A stretch of DNA of 64,000 nt from Clostridium folliculivorans (GCF_024341905.1 NZ_BQXY01000002.1:742706-806705), one strand, 5' to 3'; shown: positions 44,692 to 53,686, counted from the stretch's first letter. Translations and numbers: made by a program. The notes: generated by a model not told the origin, from the letters alone.

Positions 44692-45150
44692 ATGAAAGTA
44701 AGAAAAACTGTTAAAGAGGATATAGACCTACTCATAAAGATTCGTATGGAATACCTGTTTGCAGAAAAAGGTGTATCTTCTTCGGAAGAGGTGCAAGATA
44801 TTAGAACGAAGTTAGAAGAATATTTTACTAAGCATCTTAACAAGGGATTTATTGCTATCATTGCCGAAAATGAAAATGAAGTATTAGCAACTGCATTTAT
44901 GTCAATCGTGGAAAGACCTCCCTTAATAGCGTTTTCATCATATCTTGTCGGTACGGTATACAATGTTTTTACATACCCTCAACATAGAGGAAAAGGAATT
45001 GCGACGAAAGTTATGACTGAACTTTTATCAGAAGCAAAGCTATTAGGAGTTGCCGCAGTTGATTTAATGGCCACTGAAAAAGGAAAACCATTATATAAAA
45101 ATCTTGGATTTCGGGTATCAAATTATACATCAATGAATAAGTTCCTCTAA
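44692..45150 (+). CDS. GNAT-family N-acetyltransferase
   Basis: 152 aa. MKVRKTVKEDIDLLIKIRME start, VYNVFTYPQHRGKGIATKVM acetyl-CoA loop (RGKGIA), AVDLMATEKGKPLYKNLGF ending. A complete single-domain GNAT. RBS AAGGTGG. Substrate unknown. Confidence 0.92.
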   Translation: MKVRKTVKEDIDLLIKIRMEYLFAEKGVSSSEEVQDIRTKLEEYFTKHLNKGFIAIIAENENEVLATAFMSIVERPPLIAFSSYLVGTVYNVFTYPQHRGKGIATKVMTELLSEAKLLGVAAVDLMATEKGKPLYKNLGFRVSNYTSMNKFL

Positions 45151-45329
45151 CTCCTGTAAAAAAGTATAATCGGATGTTGTTTTACTTCATATTTTTCTTA
45201 AAGAACTAACCCTATGTCGTTTAGAAATTAATAATCAAACTTTGCTCCACCATATTATATACTAAAAATAGTTCACAAATTAATCACTAAAGTGAACCAT
45301 CTAATCTAATTAGACTACCAGTTAATAAA

Positions 45330-45424
45330 GATGAACCACTTCACTCTAAAATCTATTTTAAAAAACGCCTCTAGGTTTTAGAGGAATTTTTTTTAATACA
45401 AGTTTGAGTATGAAGTGGTTCATC
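45330..45424. repeat. Foldback repeat family A, copy 4 (full length)
   Basis: 14-bp perfect ends GATGAACCACTTCA and TGAAGTGGTTCATC; inner arm ATTTTAAAAAA against TTTTTTTTAATA; tip CCTCTAGGTTTTAGAGG. Relative to copy 2 the inner terminal pair is A-T rather than G-C, a compensated change. Confidence 0.8.
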
Positions 45425-45450
45425 TATGCTTAATATTAAGAAATGTTATA

Positions 45451-45876
45451 TTATAAATTCTTTTTCAGATAATAACGTTTATGTTCAACTGGGCAATCAT
45501 CTAGTACACCAAAAACTTCATATCCATGCTTTAGGTAAAAATCTTTTGCTTGAAAATCAAAGGTATCTAAGTGGCTCAATTTACACCCCTTTTCTTTTGC
45601 TATGTTTTCAACTTCCTTCAAAAGTACAGAACCATACCCTTCTTTTCTATACTCTGCTTTAACCCATAAAACATCTACATAAAGACAATTCCAGCAATAT
45701 AACACACTATTTATTCCTGCCATTACCTCTCCATTTGATGCTTTTATTACTCTATTAATTGGAATAAACGATGGTTCTTGAGTAAAAACAACTTTGGAAT
45801 TATTGTATTCAACTATGCCATCATCAACTAATCCACACTGTTCCCTTGTACTTTCTTCGATAACGTAATCTGCCAT
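45451..45876 (-). CDS. GNAT-family N-acetyltransferase
   Basis: 141 aa. NGEVMAGINSVLYCWNCLYV, DVLWVKAEYRKEGYGSVLLK (acetyl-CoA loop RKEGYG), ENIAKEKGCKLSHLDTFDFQ, AKDFYLKHGYEVFGVLDDCP. Complete GNAT. The ending DDCPVEHKRYYLKKNL is typical of a common clostridial subgroup. RBS GGGGGAG. Confidence 0.92.
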   Translation of the reverse strand: MADYVIEESTREQCGLVDDGIVEYNNSKVVFTQEPSFIPINRVIKASNGEVMAGINSVLYCWNCLYVDVLWVKAEYRKEGYGSVLLKEVENIAKEKGCKLSHLDTFDFQAKDFYLKHGYEVFGVLDDCPVEHKRYYLKKNL

Positions 45877-45978
45877 AATTTTTCTCCCCCATTATTTATA
45901 GATTTCATACATCCTATCCTATTATTATATACTGATAAATATAAACCAAAACTACCATTAAATACTTAATTTTAATTA

Positions 45979-45992
45979 CAAGTGGTACATCC
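45979..45992. repeat. Repeat family A, right end only
   Basis: CAAGTGGTACATCC matches the right end of family A. No left arm is visible between it and the GNAT gene. Likely a decayed copy. Confidence 0.4.
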
Positions 45993-46011
45993 ATATACCC
46001 AATCTCAAACC

Positions 46012-47377
46012 TCAATTTACCCATTTACCACTATTATTATTTCCTCTACTCCTTATATTCTTCTCTCCCACATTCAATTCCGCGAACTTCTGATATTGTC
46101 CTAACCATACTAGTTTTGTGGTACCTACTTGTCCATTTCTGTTTTTGCCTATAATTACTTCCGTTATGTTTTTGTCTGTCTTCTGTATCTGGGTAATAGT
46201 ATTCATCTCTGTATAAAAGCATGATTATATCTGCATCCTGTTCTATTGATCCCGAATCTCTTAAATCCCCTAATTGTGGTCTATGATCTGCCCTTTTTTC
46301 TGGTGCTCTAGAAAGCTGGGATAAGGCAATTACTGTTATATCCAGTTCCTTTGCCATATTTTTAAGGGCTGCAGAAATCTTACTAACCTCCTGCTCTCTA
46401 AGATATACTTTTTCACTTAGCTTAATGCATTGAAGATAATCGATTATTACTACATCTAACCCCTGCTTTAGCTTCAGCCTTTTACATTTTGCCTTTATTT
46501 CGCTTACGTCTAATTCTCCAGAATCGTTTATTTTTATATTCTTCCCAGCAAGTCTAGCCGAGGCCTTTGTTAGTTCTACCCATTCGTCGTCATTCATTGC
46601 TCCCTTATTTACTTTAGAAAACTCAAGTAGAGCTTCTGATGCCTGAAGCCTATAAGACAATTGTTGTTCACTCATCTCTAAGCTGAATATGGCTACCTTT
46701 GCATCATTCCCAATATTGTTAGCTAGGTTTATTGCAAAAGCAGTTTTGCCCATAGATGGTCTTGCTGCTATTACAATAAAATCCGATCTTTTAAGCCCGT
46801 CGGTGCATCTATCTAGATTCTTAAAACCTGTTGAAATCCCCACAATTCCACCACCTTTCAGGTAGTTTTTCTCAATATTTTTCAAAGCAACTTCAATACA
46901 TTCTCCTATAGATACAAAGTCTTTAGATTTATTACTAGCTATATTAAACATAGACTCCTCTGCTTTATTAATAATGTCTTTAACGTCTACCTTATCCTCA
47001 TAAGCCTCTTTTAACATTTCCTGAGCAGATAATATAAACTTTCTCTTTGAAGATTTATCTTTTACTATTTCAGCATAATGAATTAAATTTCTAGTGTTTA
47101 ATATCCCACCTTTAAGTTCAACCAAGTAGCTTGCTCCTCCAGCTGAAGCTAGCATATCCATTGCTTTCAGGTTTTCTATAGCAGTTATGATATCTATACT
47201 CTTATCCCTTTTGTACATTGAAGTTAGACAAGAAAATATGGCTTTGTGACATGGGATATAGAAATCATTTTTATCTAACAGTCCTATCAACTCGTCCATA
47301 TTACCACTTTCTAATATACAGCCAAGCACTGCTTGTTCAGCTTCTTTAGAGCTTGGCATAGCTTTTAAAATATCCAT
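46012..47377 (-). pseudogene. DnaB-type replicative helicase, frameshifted near C-terminus
   Basis: Reads as DnaB from 47377: N-terminal domain EAEQAVLGCILESGNMDEL, linker, then GFKNLDRCTDGLKRSDFIVI, Walker A ARPSMGKTAFA, Walker B VVIIDYLQCI, and QLSRAPEKRADHRPQLGDLR. At LLYRDEYYYPDTED the frame breaks. A tandem GTCTGTCT (46174-46181, plus strand) adds 4 bases, after which the normal ending (DKNITEVIIGKNRNGQVGTT) lies in another frame down to 46012. As read, the product ends in 36 aberrant residues and lacks the last RecA-core strands. Either a recent mutation or a sequence error. It sits behind a phage-type replication gene, so it is likely an extra, phage-derived helicase. Confidence 0.85.
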
Positions 47378-47388
47378 CTTTACTCCTC

Positions 47389-48294
47389 CTAATCAAGCAA
47401 TCTATACATTCCAGCGTTGCCTGTGCTTATCTGCTCAACCCTCGAATTAATAAGCTTTTCTTTATTAGTGCGTATATTTTCATTTAGGTACCCTTCAAAC
47501 TTATTTCCAAACAAAGTTTCAGGTCTTAAAAATCTTTCCATATCGGTATCTTTCCAATGCAAAACCTTATTGTCTATAACTTTATAAAAATCTTTTAATT
47601 CAAAACCTTCTTTAATCCTCGCCTTAATATTTTTAATAGTCAAAGCAGTAGTATGCCGAAAGCTAGTATTTGCCTTTGAGTTAAGGTAATCTATAATCTC
47701 CTTCGTAAGATTCTCTTTTCTCATATTTTCCTCATTTTTCTTTGTATCTTGATTATTTTTAATAGAAGGATTTATAGTAGAAGGATTATTTGGTACGGAT
47801 TTACATCCTGTAGCCTCAGGATAATTATCCGTACCCTCTAAGGATTTGTATCCGACAATAGACTGGTTTTCATCCGATAGGTTATTAGAATTATCTAGGC
47901 TGTTTGCTTCAATATTAGAATTGTTTTCGTTATTTTTCACTGCATTATCAGCTTCTTTTTCATAGCCTGATATAAGATTAATATAATTTTCTCCCAAGGT
48001 ATAATATGAATAAGTCCCACAATTTTTTATTGTCTTATGCTTCAATATATTAGCTTTCACAAGCTTTCTTAATCTTCTATAAATACTATCTTCATTATTA
48101 AGATTTAAGATAGGATACTCTTCACAGATTCCTTCATACTTAACCCAATAGTAGATTTCGTCATCTATGATTTCCTTCCTCATTCTATTCGTACCTTTAA
48201 AATCAATAAAATATCTTAGTATAACTGCATCTTTCATATCAAGCCCAAAATCAATTAGATTAGCTTGATCAAAACCCATAACTACATACTTCAT
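47389..48294 (-). CDS. Phage-type replisome organiser
   Basis: 301 aa. The N-terminal winged-helix part (LIDFGLDMKDAVILRYFIDF, SIYRRLRKLVKANILKHKTI) matches the phage replisome organiser/DnaD-like N-terminus. An Asn/Ser-rich linker (about 115-195) follows. The C-terminal TKEIIDYLNSKANTSFRHTT through RFLRPETLFGNKFEGYLNE is the conserved phage C-terminal domain (Phg_2220_C). It loads helicase at phage origins. It is 11 bp before dnaB on the same strand: a replication module, with no structural phage genes around it. Confidence 0.9.
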   Translation of the reverse strand: MKYVVMGFDQANLIDFGLDMKDAVILRYFIDFKGTNRMRKEIIDDEIYYWVKYEGICEEYPILNLNNEDSIYRRLRKLVKANILKHKTIKNCGTYSYYTLGENYINLISGYEKEADNAVKNNENNSNIEANSLDNSNNLSDENQSIVGYKSLEGTDNYPEATGCKSVPNNPSTINPSIKNNQDTKKNEENMRKENLTKEIIDYLNSKANTSFRHTTALTIKNIKARIKEGFELKDFYKVIDNKVLHWKDTDMERFLRPETLFGNKFEGYLNENIRTNKEKLINSRVEQISTGNAGMYRLLD

Positions 48295-48374
48295 CTTTAT
48301 CCTCCAAAAATTTTATTAATAATTATTAAGCTTAGACTATCTTAAAAAATATTGCTGAAATATCATCTAATTTT

Positions 48375-48392
48375 AAATAAAACGTTTTATTT
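48375..48392. promoter_or_regulatory. Perfect 18-bp palindrome AAATAAAACGTTTTATTT
   Basis: Lies in the 300-bp divergent gap between the replisome organiser and the small HTH gene at 48602, where a phage-type repressor operator or origin element would be expected. Nothing else stands out in the gap. Confidence 0.4.
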
Positions 48393-48601
48393 GTTAAACT
48401 TCCTTCATTATATCCAATTATTTTACATCTATGTTGATATCTTGCAAAATGTAAAAAACTTTTAAGAATATGTTGTTTTTGTAACATTAACAGCACAAAT
48501 CAATTGATGTTTAGTTAACACATTATACAAAAAATGGTATAATAAATTTTATTGAACTAGACTTTTTAACTTATAAACTACGACTAATTTGAGGTGATTC
48601 G

Positions 48602-48841
48602 ATGGTATTTAGCAATTTACATTATGCAGATGATATATTAAGAGAGAACATACAAGGTTTAGCTAAGAACTATAAAATTGAGCTTAACACTTTAAGCAAA
48701 ATGCTAGGAGTGGATTATACCTGGCTAAAAGATTTTATGGATAGAAAAGTTCACTTAAATATTCACTTTTTCAATAAAATGCATTTAAGTGAGAATTATA
48801 AAGATACTGATAATAGTCTGCATACCCCTAACCCCCTATGA
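48602..48841 (+). CDS. Small HTH-like protein
   Basis: 79 aa. LKKN-type helices with YKIELNTLSKMLGVDYTWLK, a helix-turn-helix shape (LSKMLGV..TWLKDFM). RBS GAGGTG. Related in style to the 86-aa protein that follows. The C-terminus (DTDNSLHTPNPL) is likely disordered. It is divergent from the phage replication pair and could be its regulator. Family not named. Confidence 0.65.
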   Translation: MVFSNLHYADDILRENIQGLAKNYKIELNTLSKMLGVDYTWLKDFMDRKVHLNIHFFNKMHLSENYKDTDNSLHTPNPL

Positions 48842-48859
48842 TTTTCACATGTTATCTCT

Positions 48860-49120
48860 ATGTTATACGATGGCATAGATACCATAAGTGAAGATAGTAG
48901 AGTTAAAGCAATTATAGATTTATTAACTATGGATTATGATATGAGCTATGAGAGTATTGCTTTATATTCAAGTATTAGCTTAAGTGATGTTGAAAACTTT
49001 ATGAAGGATACTTCTTCAATCTCTTTTGAGAAAAAGTATAAGTTAGCTGTAGCCGCTATATTCCTACACTTTCTTTTAAAAAAGGAACCTAATTATGATT
49101 TTACTAACAACATGAAATAA
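48860..49120 (+). CDS. Small HTH-like protein, partner of the previous gene
   Basis: 86 aa: SEDSRVKAIIDLLTMDYDMS, then YESIALYSSISLSDVENFMK (helix-turn-helix shape) and EKKYKLAVAAIFLHFLLKK. No clear ribosome binding site; it lies 18 bp after the previous gene and is probably translated by reinitiation. Function unknown. Confidence 0.6.
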   Translation: MLYDGIDTISEDSRVKAIIDLLTMDYDMSYESIALYSSISLSDVENFMKDTSSISFEKKYKLAVAAIFLHFLLKKEPNYDFTNNMK

Positions 49121-49140
49121 ATTTGCCAGGAGGTCTTTAG

Positions 49141-49473
49141 ATGGATATTAATATGATTACTTGGGCTGTTATGCTCTTTTTTATAATTTGGGGAGCTGTT
49201 AGATTAGCAATTAGTCCCTTGATTGATAAACAATATGAACCTTATAAAGAAAGTGATGATTTAGTTAAGTTACGTGATATGGACGTACTTAGTGATTCTG
49301 AGCTACAAGAAATACTAGAGCTTTATCAAAAGAATGACCTAAAAAATAAAAATTATGAGCAATATGAAAATTATTCAAGTGCTTTAAAAGAATTGAAAGA
49401 GATTGGATATTTATCTGAGGAACAGTATTCTAGTAAAATGACTGTACTTAATGATTACTTCAAGATTCAATAA
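49141..49473 (+). CDS. Membrane-anchored small protein
   Basis: 110 aa. One N-terminal membrane helix (MITWAVMLFFIIWGAVRLAI, 5-24), then a charged helical domain with SHOCT-like pattern (DMDVLSDSELQEILELYQKN and LKELKEIGYLSEEQYSSKM). RBS AGGAGG. Third gene of a plus-strand run from 48602. Function unknown. Confidence 0.65.
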   Translation: MDINMITWAVMLFFIIWGAVRLAISPLIDKQYEPYKESDDLVKLRDMDVLSDSELQEILELYQKNDLKNKNYEQYENYSSALKELKEIGYLSEEQYSSKMTVLNDYFKIQ

Positions 49474-49584
49474 AGTGTGTATAAATAGCGCTTAAAAACT
49501 ACTTAAATATTATCATTAAATTAAGAAGCTAATTGTGATTAGTTTCAAAGTAAGATAAAAAGCTTATCTAGATCCTTAATCTAC

Positions 49585-49795
49585 TTCAAGGTTTGCATAA
49601 AATTAGATCGAAGGTATGCACTAGATATTACTATTTAAAAAGCCTTATATTATGTATTAAATAAATGTTGTTACTGAAATATAAGAGGACAAGCCATAAA
49701 CTACCAACATTTATTTAATACAGAAGCTAATAGTATAAAAATATATACACACTGGTTACAATGCTTGAGATACCAGCATTTCAGTAATTATACTT
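49585..49795. repeat. Intergenic repeat family C, copy 2
   Basis: Same order as copy 1: GGTATGCACTAGATATTACT, TATGTATTAAATAAATGTTG (49651-49670), its complement with one change (49705-49724), and ATACACACTGGTTACAA. About 80 percent alike by eye across 190 bp. The rest of 49474-50087 shows no gene, only an AT-rich promoter region. Confidence 0.7.
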
Positions 49796-50087
49796 AAGAT
49801 CACTATTGAAATCACATTATATGGAGTCCTCATCTACCCTATTTATAAATTCTTCGTTCAATCAAACTTCAATTCTCTATGATTAAAGTTTTCTATTTAA
49901 ATTATCTTATACTTTCATTGATTTTAACATTAAGTAAAAAGCTCTAGATTTAATCAAAAACAAATTATATTGGCTTATGTAATATATTTGAATATATGTA
50001 GTTATATAGTATATAATTTAATAGACAATTACTTACTGTCAGGTAAAAACACTGTTAATTTGCAAATAATATTTAGGAGGACTACTT

Positions 50088-50369
50088 ATGGATACAGTAG
50101 ATTTTGTGCTTAAAATATTACAAAATATAATTATTAGTATTACTTTAGGCTTTATACTATGTGCAGTACAGCATGTTCTATCCCCATTCCAATATGGTGT
50201 GATTTATGAAGCTTTATTTGTTATGGGCTTCTGGGCGATAGTATATACATTAATAGCTTATGAAAAACAAAATCCTATAAAATTATTCAATCGTATAAAT
50301 ATGTCATGGATAAACTTTTTGATATTTATACTGACCATTTTATGCGTAGATTCTTTTATTTTTGTTTAA
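50088..50369 (+). CDS. Small membrane protein, three segments
   Basis: 93 aa, hydrophobic helices at about 10-27, 36-58 and 72-92 (WINFLIFILTILCVDSFIFV). RBS AGGAGG. No family recognised. It precedes a CPBP gene by about 100 bp on the same strand. Confidence 0.65.
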   Translation: MDTVDFVLKILQNIIISITLGFILCAVQHVLSPFQYGVIYEALFVMGFWAIVYTLIAYEKQNPIKLFNRINMSWINFLIFILTILCVDSFIFV

Positions 50370-50474
50370 ATATGATTTTTACTATGGATGTTCAGGTACA
50401 ATTCTATAAGTCTACTTGCAGAGTTGTATCTTAATATATGAACTAAATGATAAAGATTTTTGGGGGTACTAATA

Positions 50475-50978
50475 ATGAGGACAATCTGTAAAAGAATTAA
50501 TAATTATTTAAAGCGGCTATCTACCTTTAAGTTTACTGTTGCTATGGTATTAGCTACATATTTAGTTCAATTGCCATTTATTCCATTATATAATCTTTAT
50601 GAAAAGTATATAGGACCGATGGGGGGATCATCTAGCTTAAAAGCGTCATCTTTGGTGACACAAATTATATTTGCTTCAATCATAGCTCCTTTATTCGAAA
50701 CACTCATCTCTCAGTGTGCAGTTATTGAAATCTTAAATTGCATTGAGATTTTTAAAGAAAAAAAGATCATTATCGCTATTATTTCAGCATTTCTGTTTGC
50801 AATTGGACATACTTATAGCTTTTTATATGTTTTTTATACCTTCATAATAGGTTTGATACTGGCATATTCATATTTAACTTATAAAGAAAAGAGCTATTCC
50901 GCATTTTGGGTGGTTTTCTGGATCCACTGCATAAGAAATACAATATCAACTATATTATTTACATTAAATTTATTTTAA
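50475..50978 (+). CDS. CPBP-family intramembrane metalloprotease
   Basis: 167 aa, about four membrane helices. CPBP motifs: IIAPLFETLISQCAVIEI (motif 1, with FET in place of EET and no Arg), FLFAIGHTYSFLYVFYTFIIG (motif 2, His) and VFWIHCIRNTIS (motif 3, His). Shorter than typical, as in the small clostridial group. The start at 50475 follows GGGGGT. Function unknown; possible peptide processing or immunity. Confidence 0.82.
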   Translation: MRTICKRINNYLKRLSTFKFTVAMVLATYLVQLPFIPLYNLYEKYIGPMGGSSSLKASSLVTQIIFASIIAPLFETLISQCAVIEILNCIEIFKEKKIIIAIISAFLFAIGHTYSFLYVFYTFIIGLILAYSYLTYKEKSYSAFWVVFWIHCIRNTISTILFTLNLF

Positions 50979-51036
50979 GATAATTCAAAGTTTAAGATTA
51001 AATTTTTAAAATGTACAACATTCTTTAAATTTAAGT

Positions 51037-51063
51037 TAAGGGAACTTTTTAATAAGTTCCCTT
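51037..51063 (+). terminator. Hairpin after the CPBP gene
   Basis: TAAGGGAACTT pairs perfectly with AAGTTCCCTTA around a 5-base loop; weak T-run after it. Confidence 0.6.
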
Positions 51064-51180
51064 AATTATAGATAGATCAGTTCCAAATAAAATCTAACTA
51101 AGCAATTTAATTTTCATTAATAGTTAGTAGAATCAGTAACTAAGTTTTGTAGACTAGAACTGGAGTATCTATTCCGCTGA

Positions 51181-51278
51181 ACAGATAAACTGCTTCAGTC
51201 GTTAAACTCAAAATAAAGATTTCGATGGTTCTACGAATCTTTATTTTGATAGATTTAATTATGAAGCAGTTTATCTAT
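51181..51278. repeat. Foldback repeat family B, copy 2
   Basis: Ends AGATAAACTGCTTCA (51183-51197) and TGAAGCAGTTTATCT (51262-51276) pair perfectly; inner arm CAAAATAAAGATT/AATCTTTATTTTG, loop TCGATGGTTCTACG. Compared with copy 1 one stem pair is G-C instead of A-T and several inner pairs change together. Confidence 0.75.
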
Positions 51279-51293
51279 ATCATTCAAGGAGTA

Positions 51294-51752
51294 TTATCTT
51301 TCACCTACTAATTCTAACGCTTCATTAGCCATTGTTAAAATATTTTTTTGAATATTATCAGCACTTTTCAGCTCTTCTTTAGTGTACCAGTTGAGCAAAT
51401 TAGATTCTCCATCGGCTGGGCTTGTTTCATAAGATTTAGAGGTTGCATAATAAACAAAGTCTATATGACAGTGCTCTTGAGTTATTTCACCAAAAATTGT
51501 GTACATAGGATTTATTAATAATTTTTCTCCTGCTAATTCACATGATTTCTTTAGTTCTTCATTTACTGGATTGTATAGACTTATTTCCAAGCCTGATTCT
51601 TCCTGTGCTTCACGGATACATGCTTCTTCGGGTAATTCATTAACTTCTATATGCCCGCCCAAAGGAAGTATCTTTTTAGCCTTTTTGTGTAAGTGCAATA
51701 ATACTTTATCTTTATGAACAATAAATACCGAAACAGTAAAGTGTCTATCCAT
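51294..51752 (-). CDS. NUDIX hydrolase
   Basis: 152 aa. Nudix box GGHIEVNELPEEACIREAQE then ESGLE (GX5EX7REUXEEXGU complete). Hydrolyses nucleoside-diphosphate-linked substrates with Mg2+; substrate unknown. The C-terminal half (NPMYTIFGEITQEHCHIDFV) is typical of the 8-oxo-dGTPase-like group. The start at 51752 is chosen over a longer frame because GAGAGGA lies in between. Confidence 0.92.
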   Translation of the reverse strand: MDRHFTVSVFIVHKDKVLLHLHKKAKKILPLGGHIEVNELPEEACIREAQEESGLEISLYNPVNEELKKSCELAGEKLLINPMYTIFGEITQEHCHIDFVYYATSKSYETSPADGESNLLNWYTKEELKSADNIQKNILTMANEALELVGER

Positions 51753-52049
51753 ATTTACATTTTCCTCTCTAAAATTGAATCCCAACTATTTCGCCGTAAA
51801 ATGCAATTCTTTATTTATGTAATTATACATTATATAATTGTAATTTTACAAATATTTTACATGGCTTGTGCATAGATTGCTTCTCTTGATCTAATTTTTT
51901 TTTAGTTTTGTATCAATATGATAGGTATGAGCTTCATCATCAATTCTATACTTTAAGAACCTTTGTAAATTTGTATCCCTCCTTCTTCCTTGAAATATTT
52001 TTATATATTATTAAAACCATTAATTAGTATAATATAGACTTAAAAAAGA
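51753..52049. other. Intergenic, no gene seen
   Basis: AT-rich gap upstream of the NUDIX gene and downstream of the sigma-factor operon. It carries the NUDIX promoter; nothing else was recognised. Confidence 0.35.
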
Positions 52050-52068
52050 AGCCCCAAAAGGAGCTCCC
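52050..52068 (-). terminator. Terminator of the sigma-factor operon
   Basis: On the minus strand AGCTCC TTTT GGGGCT followed by TCTTTTTTAAG. Lies about 45 bp past the stop codon. Confidence 0.75.
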
Positions 52069-52110
52069 TAAAAACCTCATCTTTATAACAATAAAAAGTT
52101 ATCTATCATC

Positions 52111-53043
52111 CTACTCTAATTCATTCCAAAGTTTTTGAAAGACTTTATCCTCCATTTTGAAGAAAATATAAGAACTATTATAAAATACATACCCATCTTT
52201 GAAAAGTCTCAGTTCAACCTCACTACCATCCTTTAAAGTTAAATATATAAACTTCTGATTTTCTTCTCCTCCTTTAGTAAAAAGATCTGTTAAACTTTCT
52301 TGCTCATATGGAGTAGAATTTTTCAATTCCTTCACAAAGCTATTTAACGTGTCTAGATTCTTTAGTTCCTTATATTCCTGCTTGTTGTTATTCCAGCTTT
52401 CGAACCTTTGCATTCTGGCAGAGCTGATATTATTCTCTATTTTTAACTTACCAAATACATCTTCTCCGTTTTTTACAGTAATCCCATTAAAGCATTCATA
52501 AAACTCTGCATATATGGTTCCTTCTTGTTTACCATATGTCATTATTCTAAAGTTTTTATCGTAATTTTTAACAGTGTAAACATCTGCGATTCCAATGGTT
52601 GATGCAAGCTCTACTGCATAATCCTTCTGATTACTCCACTCATCTAAGCTTTCCTTAGTTGTTCCAATTTTTTTATCAATTAATTTTTCAGCATTTTCAG
52701 GAGTTATCTTGGTGCTTGAATGAGTATATATTTTTCCCTGATAAACAATGAGAGCTACCATTTTAGCGTTTTTTCCTGCATTTTTTTCTAATTTCATTTT
52801 CGGTATAGATATGCCATCTCCAGAGCTTATAGTATTAGGGTTTTTGGTAACTTTTATAGCTACAAGATTTTTAGCAACTATCCCAATTGAGACAACCATT
52901 ATAACACTTGCCGCTATTACAGCCATTCTTTTAATTGAGAATTTATTATTTTGTTTCTTTGATATTTTATCTAAAACTTTTTGTTCAATTTCGTTGTCTG
53001 ACACTAGCTTTCCAATAGCACTTTTAATGTCATGTCTATTCAT
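52111..53043 (-). CDS. Membrane-anchored partner (anti-sigma-like) of the ECF sigma factor
   Basis: 310 aa. A short cytoplasmic N-terminus (MNRHDIKSAIGKLVSDNEIE), one membrane helix (about 40-62, MAVIAASVIMVVSIGIVAKN) and a large outside domain (KMVALIVYQGKIYTHSSTKI; C-terminal YIFFKMEDKVFQKLWNEL). The ATG overlaps the sigma-factor stop (4 bp, ATGA), so the two are coupled. The layout is that of an anti-sigma factor that holds its sigma partner at the membrane. Anti-sigma activity is inferred from context. Confidence 0.82.
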   Translation of the reverse strand: MNRHDIKSAIGKLVSDNEIEQKVLDKISKKQNNKFSIKRMAVIAASVIMVVSIGIVAKNLVAIKVTKNPNTISSGDGISIPKMKLEKNAGKNAKMVALIVYQGKIYTHSSTKITPENAEKLIDKKIGTTKESLDEWSNQKDYAVELASTIGIADVYTVKNYDKNFRIMTYGKQEGTIYAEFYECFNGITVKNGEDVFGKLKIENNISSARMQRFESWNNNKQEYKELKNLDTLNSFVKELKNSTPYEQESLTDLFTKGGEENQKFIYLTLKDGSEVELRLFKDGYVFYNSSYIFFKMEDKVFQKLWNELE

Positions 53044-53537
53044 AACTCTTCTCCTTCCAACTTTATTTTTAAGGTGTCACGTCCCCGTTTTAATCGCATT
53101 TTAACTGCCGATTCAGTAACCTTAAGTATCTTCGATATATCTTTAATTGAGTAATCTTCAAAGTAATAGAGATAAATAACGTCTTTATATTTAGAAGGCA
53201 ATCTTATAATTTCCTCCATTATTTCTAATTCTTTTGAACTATCATAATATCTTTCAATATCCTCAGTATTTATAACTCGTTTACGCCATATACTTCTCAA
53301 AATATCTTTGCATACATTGATAGTCACTCTAATCAGCCATGCTTTTTCATGTTCGTTACTATTAAACTGTGGACTTTTGTATATTAACTTTAAGAAGGAC
53401 TCCTGAACAGCTTCTTCTGCATCCTCTTTATTTCCAAGATAAATCATGCAAATTTTAAATAGCATATCGCTATAAATTTTATACTTTTGTGAGAAATTAT
53501 CAGTTAACTGTTTAGATGGATTCTGCACAATCCTCAC
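53040..53537 (-). CDS. ECF RNA polymerase sigma factor
   Basis: 165 aa. Sigma-2 region: YSDMLFKICMIYLGNKEDAE, EAVQESFLKLIYKSPQFNSN, EKAWLIRVTINVCKDILRS. Sigma-4 region: LPSKYKDVIYLYYFEDYSIK, DISKILKVTESAVKMRLKRG. A complete SigV/SigW/RpoE-type protein. First gene of a two-gene operon. It likely responds to envelope stress through the membrane-bound partner. No clear autoregulated promoter was identified. Confidence 0.95.
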   Translation of the reverse strand: MRIVQNPSKQLTDNFSQKYKIYSDMLFKICMIYLGNKEDAEEAVQESFLKLIYKSPQFNSNEHEKAWLIRVTINVCKDILRSIWRKRVINTEDIERYYDSSKELEIMEEIIRLPSKYKDVIYLYYFEDYSIKDISKILKVTESAVKMRLKRGRDTLKIKLEGEEL

Positions 53538-53662
53538 TCCTTTCGCCTATAACACGAATGAAAATACAATATGGTCACATGCTTAAAAATATTTTTTCAT
53601 CTTCTTAGAAATTAAAAAGTAGTTTGATGAGTAGAAGTTACATTTTTATTGTTAACGCTTTA

Positions 53663-53686
53663 AGGGGAACCTTCCTAGGTCCCCCT
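53663..53686. terminator. Imperfect hairpin downstream of DUF5808
   Basis: AGGGGAACC and GGTCCCCCT pair with one bulge around TTCCTA. No strong T-run. A similar GGAACC..GGTCCC hairpin occurs at 15366-15381. Confidence 0.4.

Noticed and set aside
46012..46206. Separate 64-aa gene behind dnaB
   Set aside because: It is the displaced C-terminus of the DnaB-like gene after the 4-bp duplication, not an independent gene.
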